Shown here: positions 20,599 through 29,407 of the stretch, in pieces
How the letters are laid out: every line of letters starts with the position of its first letter
Numbering within the stretch: position 1 is the first letter of the stretch
Assembly: GCA_913045195.1 (NCBI GenBank)
Contig: CAJWQR010000013.1
Coordinates: forward strand, 1 to 32,611
Direction: 5' to 3'
Source: an uncultured Legionellales bacterium
Lineage (GTDB): Bacteria > Pseudomonadota > Gammaproteobacteria > Eutrophobiales > Eutrophobiaceae
Length of the DNA stretch: 32,611 nt
Program-made: the position numbers and the translations under genes
The notes under the pieces: generated by a model
Seen by the model: only the letters and a program-made list of their open reading frames with translations
What the model was told of the DNA's origin: nothing
The model's database searches: none

Positions 20599-20711
20599 CA
20601 TAGTTTTAGCAAAAAAATCTTATAAAACTTGATGATGCAGACAGATTGTTTATCCAGATTTAATTGGATATTGTCGCCTACCTGTGGGATTGCGGCAAGT
20701 TTCTAGTATAA

Positions 20712-21266
20712 CTATATTTTCCATTTGATAGAGCAACCGATACTCGGAATTTGTTCTCGTGGACCCTTCGATGTTTTTGCAACCTGCAACATAGCCTCTA
20801 GTAAATCATGCTTTGTATTTTTCTTAGCTGGCCTCATACCGCTTGTATCAAACCGACCCCTATATTGCAGTTTAAGAAATTTGTTGTAACCAAAAAAATC
20901 AGGCGTGCATACTGCATCGTACGCTTTTGCAACTTCTTGTGTTTCATCAAAAAGATATGGGAAGGGGAAATGATAATCGCTGGATATTTTTTTCATATTT
21001 TCAAAAGAATCTTCCGGGTAATCTTGCGGGTCATTAGACATAATAGCCAAACTGTTAATTCCAACATCCATTAATTTTAATACATCTTCTACTAATTCTG
21101 ATTGAATTGCTTTGACATAAGGGCAGTGATTACAAATAAACATTACTAGAGTCCCATTATCTCCGGCGCAATCAGCTAATGACCATTCTTTGTCATCAGT
21201 TCCAAGGAGCGTGAAATCGATAGCTTTTTCATTAAAGTTGCAGACGGGAGTTTCTGTTAAAGCCAT
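20712..21266 (-). CDS. Thioredoxin-fold redoxin / AhpC-TSA family protein
   Basis: FTLLGTDDKEWSLAD, MFICNHCPYVKAIQSEL (CxxC-type redox motif), GVNSLAIMSNDP-like region, VCTPDFFGYN. Confidence 0.88.
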   Translation of the reverse strand: MALTETPVCNFNEKAIDFTLLGTDDKEWSLADCAGDNGTLVMFICNHCPYVKAIQSELVEDVLKLMDVGINSLAIMSNDPQDYPEDSFENMKKISSDYHFPFPYLFDETQEVAKAYDAVCTPDFFGYNKFLKLQYRGRFDTSGMRPAKKNTKHDLLEAMLQVAKTSKGPREQIPSIGCSIKWKI

Positions 21267-21402
21267 AAATTTATATTACCTAATATAAAAATTAATGTAA
21301 GAATTTTTATCTTTTCAAGAATTTATTTTTTTAATTCGTGAGAAATTTCTTGAATAAGGATAGAATTATGATCATAAAAATTATAAGCAATATGGAATAT
21401 TA

Positions 21403-22566
21403 ATGACTAATATTAATTTATTTACTTCAGAATCTGTTTCTGAGGGCCATCCTGACAAAGTTGCAGACCAAATTTCCGACTCGATTGTCGATGCAATATT
21501 TAGTGAAGATACCACTGCGCGTATTGCCTGCGAGACGATGATTAATACTGGCATGGTTGTGTTGTCAGGTGAAATTACAACATCTGCAAATATTGATTAT
21601 CAAACAGTGGCACGTAATACGATACGCGAGATTGGTTATACATCAGAAGCCATGGGTTTTGATTCAGATAGTTGTGAGATTTTGGTTTCAATTGATAAAC
21701 AATCCCCCGATATAGCTCAAGGTGTTAATGAAGGAGAGGGAATGGATTTAGACCAAGGCGCTGGTGATCAGGGGTTAATGTTTGGCTATGCCTGCAATGA
21801 GACCGATGTGTTAATGCCATGTCCAATTACCTATTCCCATTTACTGGTTAAAAGGCAAGCTGATATTCGAAAGAGCGGTCAGCTAAATTGGCTAAGGCCA
21901 GACGCCAAATCACAAGTTACCGTCTCATATGAGGATAGTAAGCCGATATCGATTGATACTGTTGTTTTATCCACCCAGCATGACCCCGATATTGAACATA
22001 CAGATATAGAAAAAGCCGTCATCGAAGAAATCATCAAACCTGTTCTTCCAGAAAATATGATTACCAGTAAAACGCGCTACTTAGTAAACCCGACGGGTCG
22101 TTTTGTGATAGGCGGTCCTGTTGGAGATTGCGGATTAACAGGACGTAAAATAATTGTCGATACATATGGTGGTATGGCTCGTCATGGCGGCGGTGCTTTC
22201 TCAGGCAAAGATCCCTCAAAGGTTGACCGCTCTGCTGCTTATGCGGCTCGTTATGTTGCTAAGAATATTGTTGCAGCGGGACTCGCTGAACGCTGTGAAT
22301 TACAGATCTCATATGCTATTGGTGTAGCAGAACCAACTTCAATTAGTATTGAAACATTTGGGACAGGTAAGTTAGAGCAGGAGAAATTAATTGGGGCTAT
22401 TCGTGACAATTTTGATCTTAGGCCTAAAGGCATTATTAATATGCTTGGTTTATTAAGGCCTATCTATCAGCAAACCGCAGCCTATGGGCACTTTGGTCGT
22501 TCAGATATTGATTTACCTTGGGAAAGAACTGATAAGGCAGATATTCTTAAGCAACAATTAACGTAA
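21403..22566 (+). CDS. metK: S-adenosylmethionine synthetase
   Basis: [99 protein letters not shown]. Confidence 0.98.
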   Translation: MTNINLFTSESVSEGHPDKVADQISDSIVDAIFSEDTTARIACETMINTGMVVLSGEITTSANIDYQTVARNTIREIGYTSEAMGFDSDSCEILVSIDKQSPDIAQGVNEGEGMDLDQGAGDQGLMFGYACNETDVLMPCPITYSHLLVKRQADIRKSGQLNWLRPDAKSQVTVSYEDSKPISIDTVVLSTQHDPDIEHTDIEKAVIEEIIKPVLPENMITSKTRYLVNPTGRFVIGGPVGDCGLTGRKIIVDTYGGMARHGGGAFSGKDPSKVDRSAAYAARYVAKNIVAAGLAERCELQISYAIGVAEPTSISIETFGTGKLEQEKLIGAIRDNFDLRPKGIINMLGLLRPIYQQTAAYGHFGRSDIDLPWERTDKADILKQQLT

Positions 22567-22570
22567 TTTT

Positions 22571-22599
22571 TTGAAACTTAAAGCGGAGAGTACTATACT
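22571..22599 (+). promoter_or_regulatory. Candidate sigma70 promoter upstream of the SAH riboswitch
   Basis: TTGAAA (22571-22576), 17-nt spacer, TATACT (22594-22599), immediately upstream of the riboswitch leader. Confidence 0.7.
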
Positions 22600-22625
22600 T
22601 CGTCGCTGATTAAACAAAAACGTCT

Positions 22626-22696
22626 TGCTGAGGAGCGTTGCAACGGATTTATCCGCTAGGCTCAGATAAGGACGAAAAAATTTCAACGGCGCTCGC
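22626..22696 (+). promoter_or_regulatory. S-adenosylhomocysteine (SAH) riboswitch upstream of ahcY
   Basis: GCTGAGGAGCGTTGCAACGGATTTATCCGCTAGGCTCAGATAAGGACGAAAAAATTTCAACGGCGCTCGC. The hallmark GAGGAGCGYUGCAACGG, AGGCUCAG and AACGGCGCUCGC blocks are all present and in order. GAGCG pairs with CGCTC, and TGAG with CTCA. Gene context (ahcY) matches. Confidence 0.93.
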
Positions 22697-22723
22697 TTAT
22701 TTTGTTTAGTAAGGAGAAACAAC

Positions 22724-24139
22724 ATGAGCGTAGCAGCTACATCTATCTCATCTAATTATCACGTCGCTGATATTTCCTTGGCCGATTGGGGCCATAAAGA
22801 AATACGTATCGCTGAAACTGAAATGCCTGGATTAATGGCAATTCGAAAAGAATACGCGAAAACAAAACCTCTTAAGGGAGCGCGTATTGCAGGCTCGATA
22901 CACATGACCATTCAAACTGCTGTTTTGATTGAAACACTACGCGCCTTAGGCGCAGAGGTTCGCTGGGTATCATGTAATATTTTTTCAACGCAGGACCACG
23001 CCGCCGCCGCAATTGCTGACCAGGGCATCCCTGTATTTGCGTATAAAGGCGAAACACTCGAGGAGTATTGGGATTATACCCATCGGATTATGACTTGGTC
23101 AGATGGCGGTTCCCCTAATATGATTTTAGATGATGGCGGTGACGCAACATTACTATTAATTCTCGGCACGAAAGCTGAAACAGATCCATCTGTTATCGAA
23201 AACCCAGGCTCAGAAGAAGAAGTTTGTATGTTCGCTTCAATCAAAAAGAGACTAGCAGAGGACAGCAATTTTTATTCACGCACGCTATCTTCAATTCAAG
23301 GCGTGACGGAAGAAACAACAACCGGGGTTCAACGTCTATATCAAATGAAAAAGAAGGGCGAGCTACCATTCCCCGCTATTAATGTAAATGATTCAGTAAC
23401 AAAATCTAAGTTCGATAATTTATATGGTTGTCGAGAATCATTAGTTGACGGCATCAAGCGAGCAACCGATGTCATGGTTGCTGGAAAGGTTGCGTTAGTT
23501 TTGGGTTATGGTGATGTCGGTAAGGGGAGCGCTCAATCATTGCGTGGTCTTGGCGCAACTGTTTGGATTACTGAAATTGATCCAATTTGCGCATTGCAGG
23601 CTTCCATGGAAGGTTTCCGTGTTGTATCTCTGGAAGACGTTATAGATAAAGTTGATATCTTTGTTACAGCAACTGGTAATTTTAATATCATTCGTCATGA
23701 GCATATGGTTGGCATGAAAGACCAAGCAATTGTTTGCAATATTGGCCATTTTGATAATGAAATAGATATCGCGAGTTTGGAAAAATATGAGTGGGAAGAA
23801 ATAAAACCACAAGTTGACCATGTTATTTTCCCCGATGGTAAACGTATTATACTGCTAGCTAAAGGTCGTTTGGTTAATTTAGGTTGTGCAACAGGCCACC
23901 CAAGTTTTGTGATGTCAAATTCATTTACCAATCAGGTTTTAGCTCAGATTGAATTATTTACTCATAATAAAGATTATGAAAATGATGTTCATGTTCTACC
24001 AAAACACCTTGATGAGAAAGTTGCCCGATTACATCTTGAAAGAATTGGGGCAAAGCTTACGATTTTAACTAAAGAGCAGGCCGATTATATTAATGTTGAT
24101 GTCGATGGACCTTATAAGCCAGAGCTTTATAGGTATTAA
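22724..24139 (+). CDS. ahcY: Adenosylhomocysteinase
   Basis: [104 protein letters not shown]-terminal [11 protein letters not shown]. Confidence 0.99.
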   Translation: MSVAATSISSNYHVADISLADWGHKEIRIAETEMPGLMAIRKEYAKTKPLKGARIAGSIHMTIQTAVLIETLRALGAEVRWVSCNIFSTQDHAAAAIADQGIPVFAYKGETLEEYWDYTHRIMTWSDGGSPNMILDDGGDATLLLILGTKAETDPSVIENPGSEEEVCMFASIKKRLAEDSNFYSRTLSSIQGVTEETTTGVQRLYQMKKKGELPFPAINVNDSVTKSKFDNLYGCRESLVDGIKRATDVMVAGKVALVLGYGDVGKGSAQSLRGLGATVWITEIDPICALQASMEGFRVVSLEDVIDKVDIFVTATGNFNIIRHEHMVGMKDQAIVCNIGHFDNEIDIASLEKYEWEEIKPQVDHVIFPDGKRIILLAKGRLVNLGCATGHPSFVMSNSFTNQVLAQIELFTHNKDYENDVHVLPKHLDEKVARLHLERIGAKLTILTKEQADYINVDVDGPYKPELYRY

Positions 24140-24145
24140 CAGTTA

Positions 24146-25012
24146 ATGGAATCACAAAAAAAATATAAACCACAATTTAGTTTTGAGTGTTATTCCCCTA
24201 AAACACCAGAATCAGTGACTTATCTGCAGAATGTACAGTTGGAGTTAGCCCAGTTAAACCCAGATTTTTTTTCTGTGACTTACGGTGCGGGTGGGAGCAC
24301 ACGCAATATGACTTTTGAAACTGTCTTGGATATTCGTGATAAGACGGGAGTTGAATCAGTGCCGCATATTTCCTGTGTCGGCAATTGGAGTGACGACATT
24401 AAAAATATGTTACAGAATTATATCGATAATGATATTAAACGTATTGTCGTACTTCGCGGAGACTTACCTTCCGGTACAGTCGGGTATGGAGAGTTTCAAC
24501 ATGCAAATGAACTGGTTGAGTTTATAAGAAAACAAACAGGTGATCATTTTCATATTGAGGTAGCTGCTTACCCAGAATTTCACCCTCAAGCGAAAAGCGC
24601 AAAGGCAGATATTGATAACTTCAAAAGAAAAGTTGATGCGGGCGCAAACGGCGCTATTACACAATATTTTTTTAATCCCTTTTCGTATTATCGCTTTGTT
24701 GAGCAGTGTGAAAAACAAGATATTGATATACCGATTGTTGCAGGTGTAATGCCAATCACCAATTGTACACAACTGGTCCGATTTTCTGAGGGTTGTGGTG
24801 CGGAGATACCACGCTGGGTACTAAAACAATTACAAGGCTTTGGAGACGATCGTGAATCCATATTTAAATTTGGAGTCGATGTCGTAACCGAGTTATGCGA
24901 CCAATTGCTTAGTAATGGCGTACCCGGTCTTCACTTTTTTACTATGAATAAATCAGCCGCCAGCAATCTTATCTGGAAGAATCTTGGATTAGACCGAAGA
25001 GCTCTTCATTAA
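24146..25012 (+). CDS. metF: 5,10-methylenetetrahydrofolate reductase
   Basis: FSFECYSPKTPE, PDFFSVTYGAGGSTR, VLRGDLP, FFNPFSYYRFVEQC, GLHFFTMNKS. Confidence 0.96.
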   Translation: MESQKKYKPQFSFECYSPKTPESVTYLQNVQLELAQLNPDFFSVTYGAGGSTRNMTFETVLDIRDKTGVESVPHISCVGNWSDDIKNMLQNYIDNDIKRIVVLRGDLPSGTVGYGEFQHANELVEFIRKQTGDHFHIEVAAYPEFHPQAKSAKADIDNFKRKVDAGANGAITQYFFNPFSYYRFVEQCEKQDIDIPIVAGVMPITNCTQLVRFSEGCGAEIPRWVLKQLQGFGDDRESIFKFGVDVVTELCDQLLSNGVPGLHFFTMNKSAASNLIWKNLGLDRRALH

Positions 25013-25037
25013 GCTCGGATATGAGCCATATTTAAAA

Positions 25038-25487
25038 CTATTTCTCAGTTTTTAGTTTAGTCTTAATATAATCAGAGTGAGAGACGTGTAATAAATCTGC
25101 GATTTTTCTAATGTAGTATTCTTCATATTTATGAATATAAGCATCGGCGTAGGCTACTCGCCACAAGTTTTCAATAATATTAGTTTTTTCAGAAGTTGAA
25201 AGTTCGTTATTAATTGTTTCTGAAAATTCATGCAATGAGATAGCGCGATCAACCTCATCTTCTGCCAAAGATATGAGTGTATCTATTTTTGTTTCATCGA
25301 GGTCAAATTTTTCTAATAATATTTTTTTTATTGTTTTGTATTCTTCACCCCCAGTATTTTCATCAGCCAAACTAATTTCAATCATTAAAACAGCCGTGGC
25401 TAATTCTATTTTATTTTTATGTGGTATGTTTTCATTAGCAGATTCTTGGAAAAAATTATCTAAATAAGATTTTAAATTATTAATCAT
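25038..25487 (-). CDS. TerB-family (tellurite resistance-like) protein
   Basis: ATAVLMIEISLADENTGGEEYKTIKKILLEKFDL...LWRVAYADAYIHKYEEYYIRKIADLLHVSHSDYI, typical of the single-domain TerB alpha-helical fold. Confidence 0.85.
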   Translation of the reverse strand: MINNLKSYLDNFFQESANENIPHKNKIELATAVLMIEISLADENTGGEEYKTIKKILLEKFDLDETKIDTLISLAEDEVDRAISLHEFSETINNELSTSEKTNIIENLWRVAYADAYIHKYEEYYIRKIADLLHVSHSDYIKTKLKTEK

Positions 25488-25491
25488 CGGA

Positions 25492-25803
25492 CTAATTATT
25501 TATATTAGCTGAAGAATATTTTCCATCTAAAAAATTATCGAAGTAGTAGTTAATGAGCGGGTGATTGATGGGTAAAATTGATTTAGCATCTATAAGATTT
25601 TGTTCGGCAACATAAGTGACCTGTTCTGTATCGTCTTTTAAAACATGATACCATGGCGAATCTTTAGGTGGTTTTGATTTTGCTATTTCTTCATACCATT
25701 CATTTGTGAGACTAAAAATTGGGTCTACATCAAATATTACGCCACGGTAATTAAATTTCTCGTGATGAATAATTTGACCGATTGAGAATTTTGCTTCTTT
25801 CAT
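25492..25803 (-). CDS. hspQ: Heat shock protein HspQ (YccV-like hemimethylated-DNA-binding domain)
   Basis: KFSIGQIIHHEKFNYRGVIFDVDPIFSLTNEWY...PWYHVLKDDTEQVTYVAEQNL. Confidence 0.92.
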   Translation of the reverse strand: MKEAKFSIGQIIHHEKFNYRGVIFDVDPIFSLTNEWYEEIAKSKPPKDSPWYHVLKDDTEQVTYVAEQNLIDAKSILPINHPLINYYFDNFLDGKYSSANINN

Positions 25804-25913
25804 GAAAAAAATTTGTTGTTTGATATTACCATTAAAATATACTTTAACTTTTAAAATTAAAAATAATTATACATATTTTAAATACAAATTCAGTTATTAA
25901 AAATGGTTAAATA

Positions 25914-26645
25914 ATGCGAGTACCACGAGTTTTCATTGATCAAAAAGTCGTTCCCGGAGATTCTATTTTTTTATCGATAGATAAAACGCATCATATCTTA
26001 CATGTCCTACGACTTCATGTCGGAGACCAAGTAAAGTTGTTTAATAATTCTGGGTTTGAGTTTATAGCAAAAATTATTGAAGTGAAAAAGAAAGCCATCC
26101 GGGTTGAAGTAGGAGAGAGCAGTCAATGTGAAAACGAGTCACCGTTAGAGATTGCTTTATATTTGGCAGTTTCGCGCGGCCCACACATGGATTTTTCAAT
26201 ACAAAAGGCTGTTGAACTTGGCGTCAAAGTGATAATTCCTATTATCTCTGAATTTAGTAATGTAAAGTTAACGGGTGCTCGTGTAGATAATAAAATAACG
26301 CATTGGGAAAAGATAATTATCGGAGCAGCTGAACAATGCGGTCGTAATACATTGGCAGAATTACAAAGTCCCAGGACCTTCAACGAATCGATTCATTTAG
26401 ATAATAATTCAAAAAAACTTATTTTACATCCAGGTGTTGGACAAACAATGTCAAAAATTAACATCAAGAATAGCAAATTGGCACTCATGATTGGGCCGGA
26501 AGGTGGTTTTAGCGACGAAGAATTCCAAAAAGCTCTAGATAATAATTATATTCCAGTTAATTTAGGACCTAGAATATTGAGAACCGAAACCGCAGTTGTT
26601 TGTAGTTTAAGTAACGCGCAGCAATTATGGGGAGATTTAAATTAA
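25914..26645 (+). CDS. rsmE: 16S rRNA (uracil1498-N3)-methyltransferase
   Basis: HHILHVLRLHVGDQVKLFNNSG, KAVELGVKVIIPIISEFS, ERCGR-like EQCGRNTLAEL, MIGPEGGFSDEEF, LGPRILRTETAVVCSLS. Confidence 0.95.
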   Translation: MRVPRVFIDQKVVPGDSIFLSIDKTHHILHVLRLHVGDQVKLFNNSGFEFIAKIIEVKKKAIRVEVGESSQCENESPLEIALYLAVSRGPHMDFSIQKAVELGVKVIIPIISEFSNVKLTGARVDNKITHWEKIIIGAAEQCGRNTLAELQSPRTFNESIHLDNNSKKLILHPGVGQTMSKINIKNSKLALMIGPEGGFSDEEFQKALDNNYIPVNLGPRILRTETAVVCSLSNAQQLWGDLN

Positions 26646-26649
26646 TAAA

Positions 26650-27948
26650 ATGATAGCAAATCAAAATTTAATTGTGCCACATATTACAACTGCGTTAACC
26701 GGCCCCTTACAAAACTTAGAGCGTATTATACTCAATAACCAGACAACAATTGAGTCTTGGTTTAGAAATGCCTGGCGCGATGTTCAGATACCCTTTTACG
26801 CTTCAGTTGATATACGAAATTCAGGTTATAAGATAGCGCCAGTTGATACTAATTTATTTCCATCAGGATTTAATAATCTCAATTCATCGTTTGAATCGTT
26901 ATGTATTCATGCCGCACAGATGGCTATTGAACATACTCAATTACCGATTGATAAAATATTAATTATTCCTGAAAATCACACACGGAATTTGTTCTATTTG
27001 GAAAATATCGCCAGTCTTCAATCAATAATTAAAAAGGCCGGGTTTGAAGTACGGATTGGCACCTTAATGGAAGACATCAGTACCCCAACACGCATCGAAC
27101 TTGATTCTTCAAACACAGTTTTACTAGAACCCATACGTCGAGATCAAAATCGCATATTAGTAGATAATTTTAATCCAGATTTAATACTGCTCAATAATGA
27201 TCTTACAGGGGGTGAGCCCGATATGTTCAAGAATATTGAACAGAAAATAACACCGCCGACAAGTTTAGGCTGGTCATCTCGTCTTAAGTCTAACCATTTT
27301 AATTTTTATCAAAAAGTTGCAAAAGAGTTTGCTGAATTGATTGGCATAGATCCTTGGTTAATTGATCCAATGTTTCGTAATTGTGGAAAAGTAGATTTCA
27401 TGAAACGTGAGGGCGTTGATTGCTTATCTAGTAATGTCAAATCATTACTAGAGACAATCAATACTAAATATAATGAACACGATGTTGATTACGCTCCGTT
27501 CGTTATGGTTAAAGCGGATGCGGGAACTTATGGCATGGGGGTGATGTCCATACGAAGTCAGGATGAAATCTCCAAATTAAACCGTAAGGAACGAACTCGA
27601 ATGGCAACAACTAAAGAAGGGCAGAAAGTCAGTCAGGTTATTATTCAAGAGGGTGTCTATACGCATGAAACTTGGGGCGATGAAGAGACTGTTGCCGAAC
27701 CAGTTGTTTATATGATGGACCGTCAGGTAGTGGGCGGCTTTTATCGCGTGCATGGAAAACGTACCACGAGTCAGAATTTAAATACACCGGGGATGCGTTT
27801 TGAACCTTTGGCGTTTCTAGATTGTTGTAGTACTCCGGAACCCAATTTAGAAGCGGATTGCCATCAAAATCGATTTTATACCTACGGTGTCATAAGCCGT
27901 TTAGCTCTGCTTGCGGCGTCACATGAAATCATGAATGCGATAAGCTGA
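26650..27948 (+). CDS. gshA: Glutamate-cysteine ligase, T. ferrooxidans-type (TIGR02049-like)
   Basis: FYASVDIRNSGYKIAPVDTNLFPSGFNNL, IPENHTRN, VMVKADAGTYGMGVM, VIIQEGVYT, ADCHQNRFYTYGVISRLALLAASHE; about 430 aa, characteristic of this family and not the E. coli GshA type. Confidence 0.9.
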   Translation: MIANQNLIVPHITTALTGPLQNLERIILNNQTTIESWFRNAWRDVQIPFYASVDIRNSGYKIAPVDTNLFPSGFNNLNSSFESLCIHAAQMAIEHTQLPIDKILIIPENHTRNLFYLENIASLQSIIKKAGFEVRIGTLMEDISTPTRIELDSSNTVLLEPIRRDQNRILVDNFNPDLILLNNDLTGGEPDMFKNIEQKITPPTSLGWSSRLKSNHFNFYQKVAKEFAELIGIDPWLIDPMFRNCGKVDFMKREGVDCLSSNVKSLLETINTKYNEHDVDYAPFVMVKADAGTYGMGVMSIRSQDEISKLNRKERTRMATTKEGQKVSQVIIQEGVYTHETWGDEETVAEPVVYMMDRQVVGGFYRVHGKRTTSQNLNTPGMRFEPLAFLDCCSTPEPNLEADCHQNRFYTYGVISRLALLAASHEIMNAIS

Positions 27949-27999
27949 GCTTAGGCTATACTGTTAACTAACTTGAAATATTACCATCACAACTAAGAT

Positions 28000-29385
28000 A
28001 TGACTTCTGATAAGACAAAAAAGCCCTGGGACGGAAGATTTACAGTGCCGACCGATGAGTTCGTTGAGCAATTCACCGAATCGGTTTCCTATGACAAGCG
28101 ATTGGCGCATTATGATATTGCCGGTTCGATTGCACACGCCCAGATGTTGGCGAAAACTAACATTATTAGTAAAAAAGAAGGCGATGAAATTATTGCTGGT
28201 CTGAAACAAATCGAAGAAGAAATAACATCCGAACAATTTAAGTGGTTAACAACACTTGAAGATGTTCATATGAATATTGAAAACGCATTGGTAGAACGGA
28301 TTGGCGATGTGGGTAAAAAATTACATACAGCACGCTCAAGAAATGACCAAATTGCCACGGATATGCGTCTTTATCTGCGTGATGAAATCGATGATATTGT
28401 TCTGAAACTCAATGAAGTTATAACAGCACTGATTACGCTTGCTGATGAATATCACGATACCATTATGCCGGGATTAACTCATATGCAGTCTGCCCAGCCG
28501 GTAACCTTTGGACATCATCTTTTGGCTTGGGTTGAGATGTTATTGAGGGATCGTTCACGACTTTCGGATTGTCGTAAAAGAATTAATGTACTCCCTTTAG
28601 GTTCAGCAGCCCTAGCGGGGACAACTTATCCCATCGACAGAAACTATGTGGCAAAGCTCTTAGGTTTTGATGATGTGACACAGAATTCATTGGATTCGGT
28701 AAGTGACCGTGATTTCGCGATTGAATTTTTAGCATGTGCGAGTCTTATTATGATGCACTTATCCCGGTTCTCTGAAGAACTCGTGCTATGGATGTCAGAG
28801 GCGAATCATTATATCGATTTGGATGATGCCTGGTGTACGGGGTCATCCATCATGCCGCAGAAGAAAAATCCTGATATCCCCGAATTGGTAAGAGGTAAAA
28901 CCGGTCGTGTCTACGGTGATTTAATGGCACTCTTAACTTTAATGAAGGCTCAACCATTAGCCTATAACCGGGATAATCAAGAGGATAAGGAGAGTTTGTT
29001 CGATGCTGTTGATACAGTAAGAATGTGTCTTACCGCCTATGTTGGTTTAGTTTCGGCCATTACCGTAAGACATGACGATATGCGTCAGGCCGCTGAAGAA
29101 GGTTTCGCAACAGCAACCGATCTTGCTGATTATTTAGTTGTTCAGGGATTACCTTTTCGTGATGCACATGCGGTTGTAGGCAAGGTTGTGCAATATGCTA
29201 TTGAAAAAAATAAATCACTGCCTCTACTATCATTACCTGAATTTCAGCAGTTTTCTGAGCTGATTAAAGATGATGTGTTTGTGGTTTTAAAGCTTGAAGG
29301 TTCTGTGTCAGCAAGAAATCATATTGGCGGTACTTCACCAGAACAAGTTAAGGCACAAGTATCGCGTCTTAAAAAGCTAATATAA
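28000..29385 (+). CDS. argH: Argininosuccinate lyase
   Basis: [70 protein letters not shown]. Confidence 0.98.
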   Translation: MTSDKTKKPWDGRFTVPTDEFVEQFTESVSYDKRLAHYDIAGSIAHAQMLAKTNIISKKEGDEIIAGLKQIEEEITSEQFKWLTTLEDVHMNIENALVERIGDVGKKLHTARSRNDQIATDMRLYLRDEIDDIVLKLNEVITALITLADEYHDTIMPGLTHMQSAQPVTFGHHLLAWVEMLLRDRSRLSDCRKRINVLPLGSAALAGTTYPIDRNYVAKLLGFDDVTQNSLDSVSDRDFAIEFLACASLIMMHLSRFSEELVLWMSEANHYIDLDDAWCTGSSIMPQKKNPDIPELVRGKTGRVYGDLMALLTLMKAQPLAYNRDNQEDKESLFDAVDTVRMCLTAYVGLVSAITVRHDDMRQAAEEGFATATDLADYLVVQGLPFRDAHAVVGKVVQYAIEKNKSLPLLSLPEFQQFSELIKDDVFVVLKLEGSVSARNHIGGTSPEQVKAQVSRLKKLI

Positions 29386-29407
29386 AATAAATCTGAGTAA
29401 ACATTAA

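Noticed and set aside
25038-25487. TerB-like gene as part of a tellurite-resistance or phage-defence (Ter) island
   Set aside because: Solitary single-domain TerB next to hspQ; no other ter genes or defence genes nearby. Common as a lone gene in proteobacteria.
25804-25913. Possible sigma32 heat-shock promoter upstream of hspQ
   Set aside because: No CTTGAAA-N13-CCCCAT-like sequence found. Only an AT-rich region with a TATAAT-like box and a poor -35.
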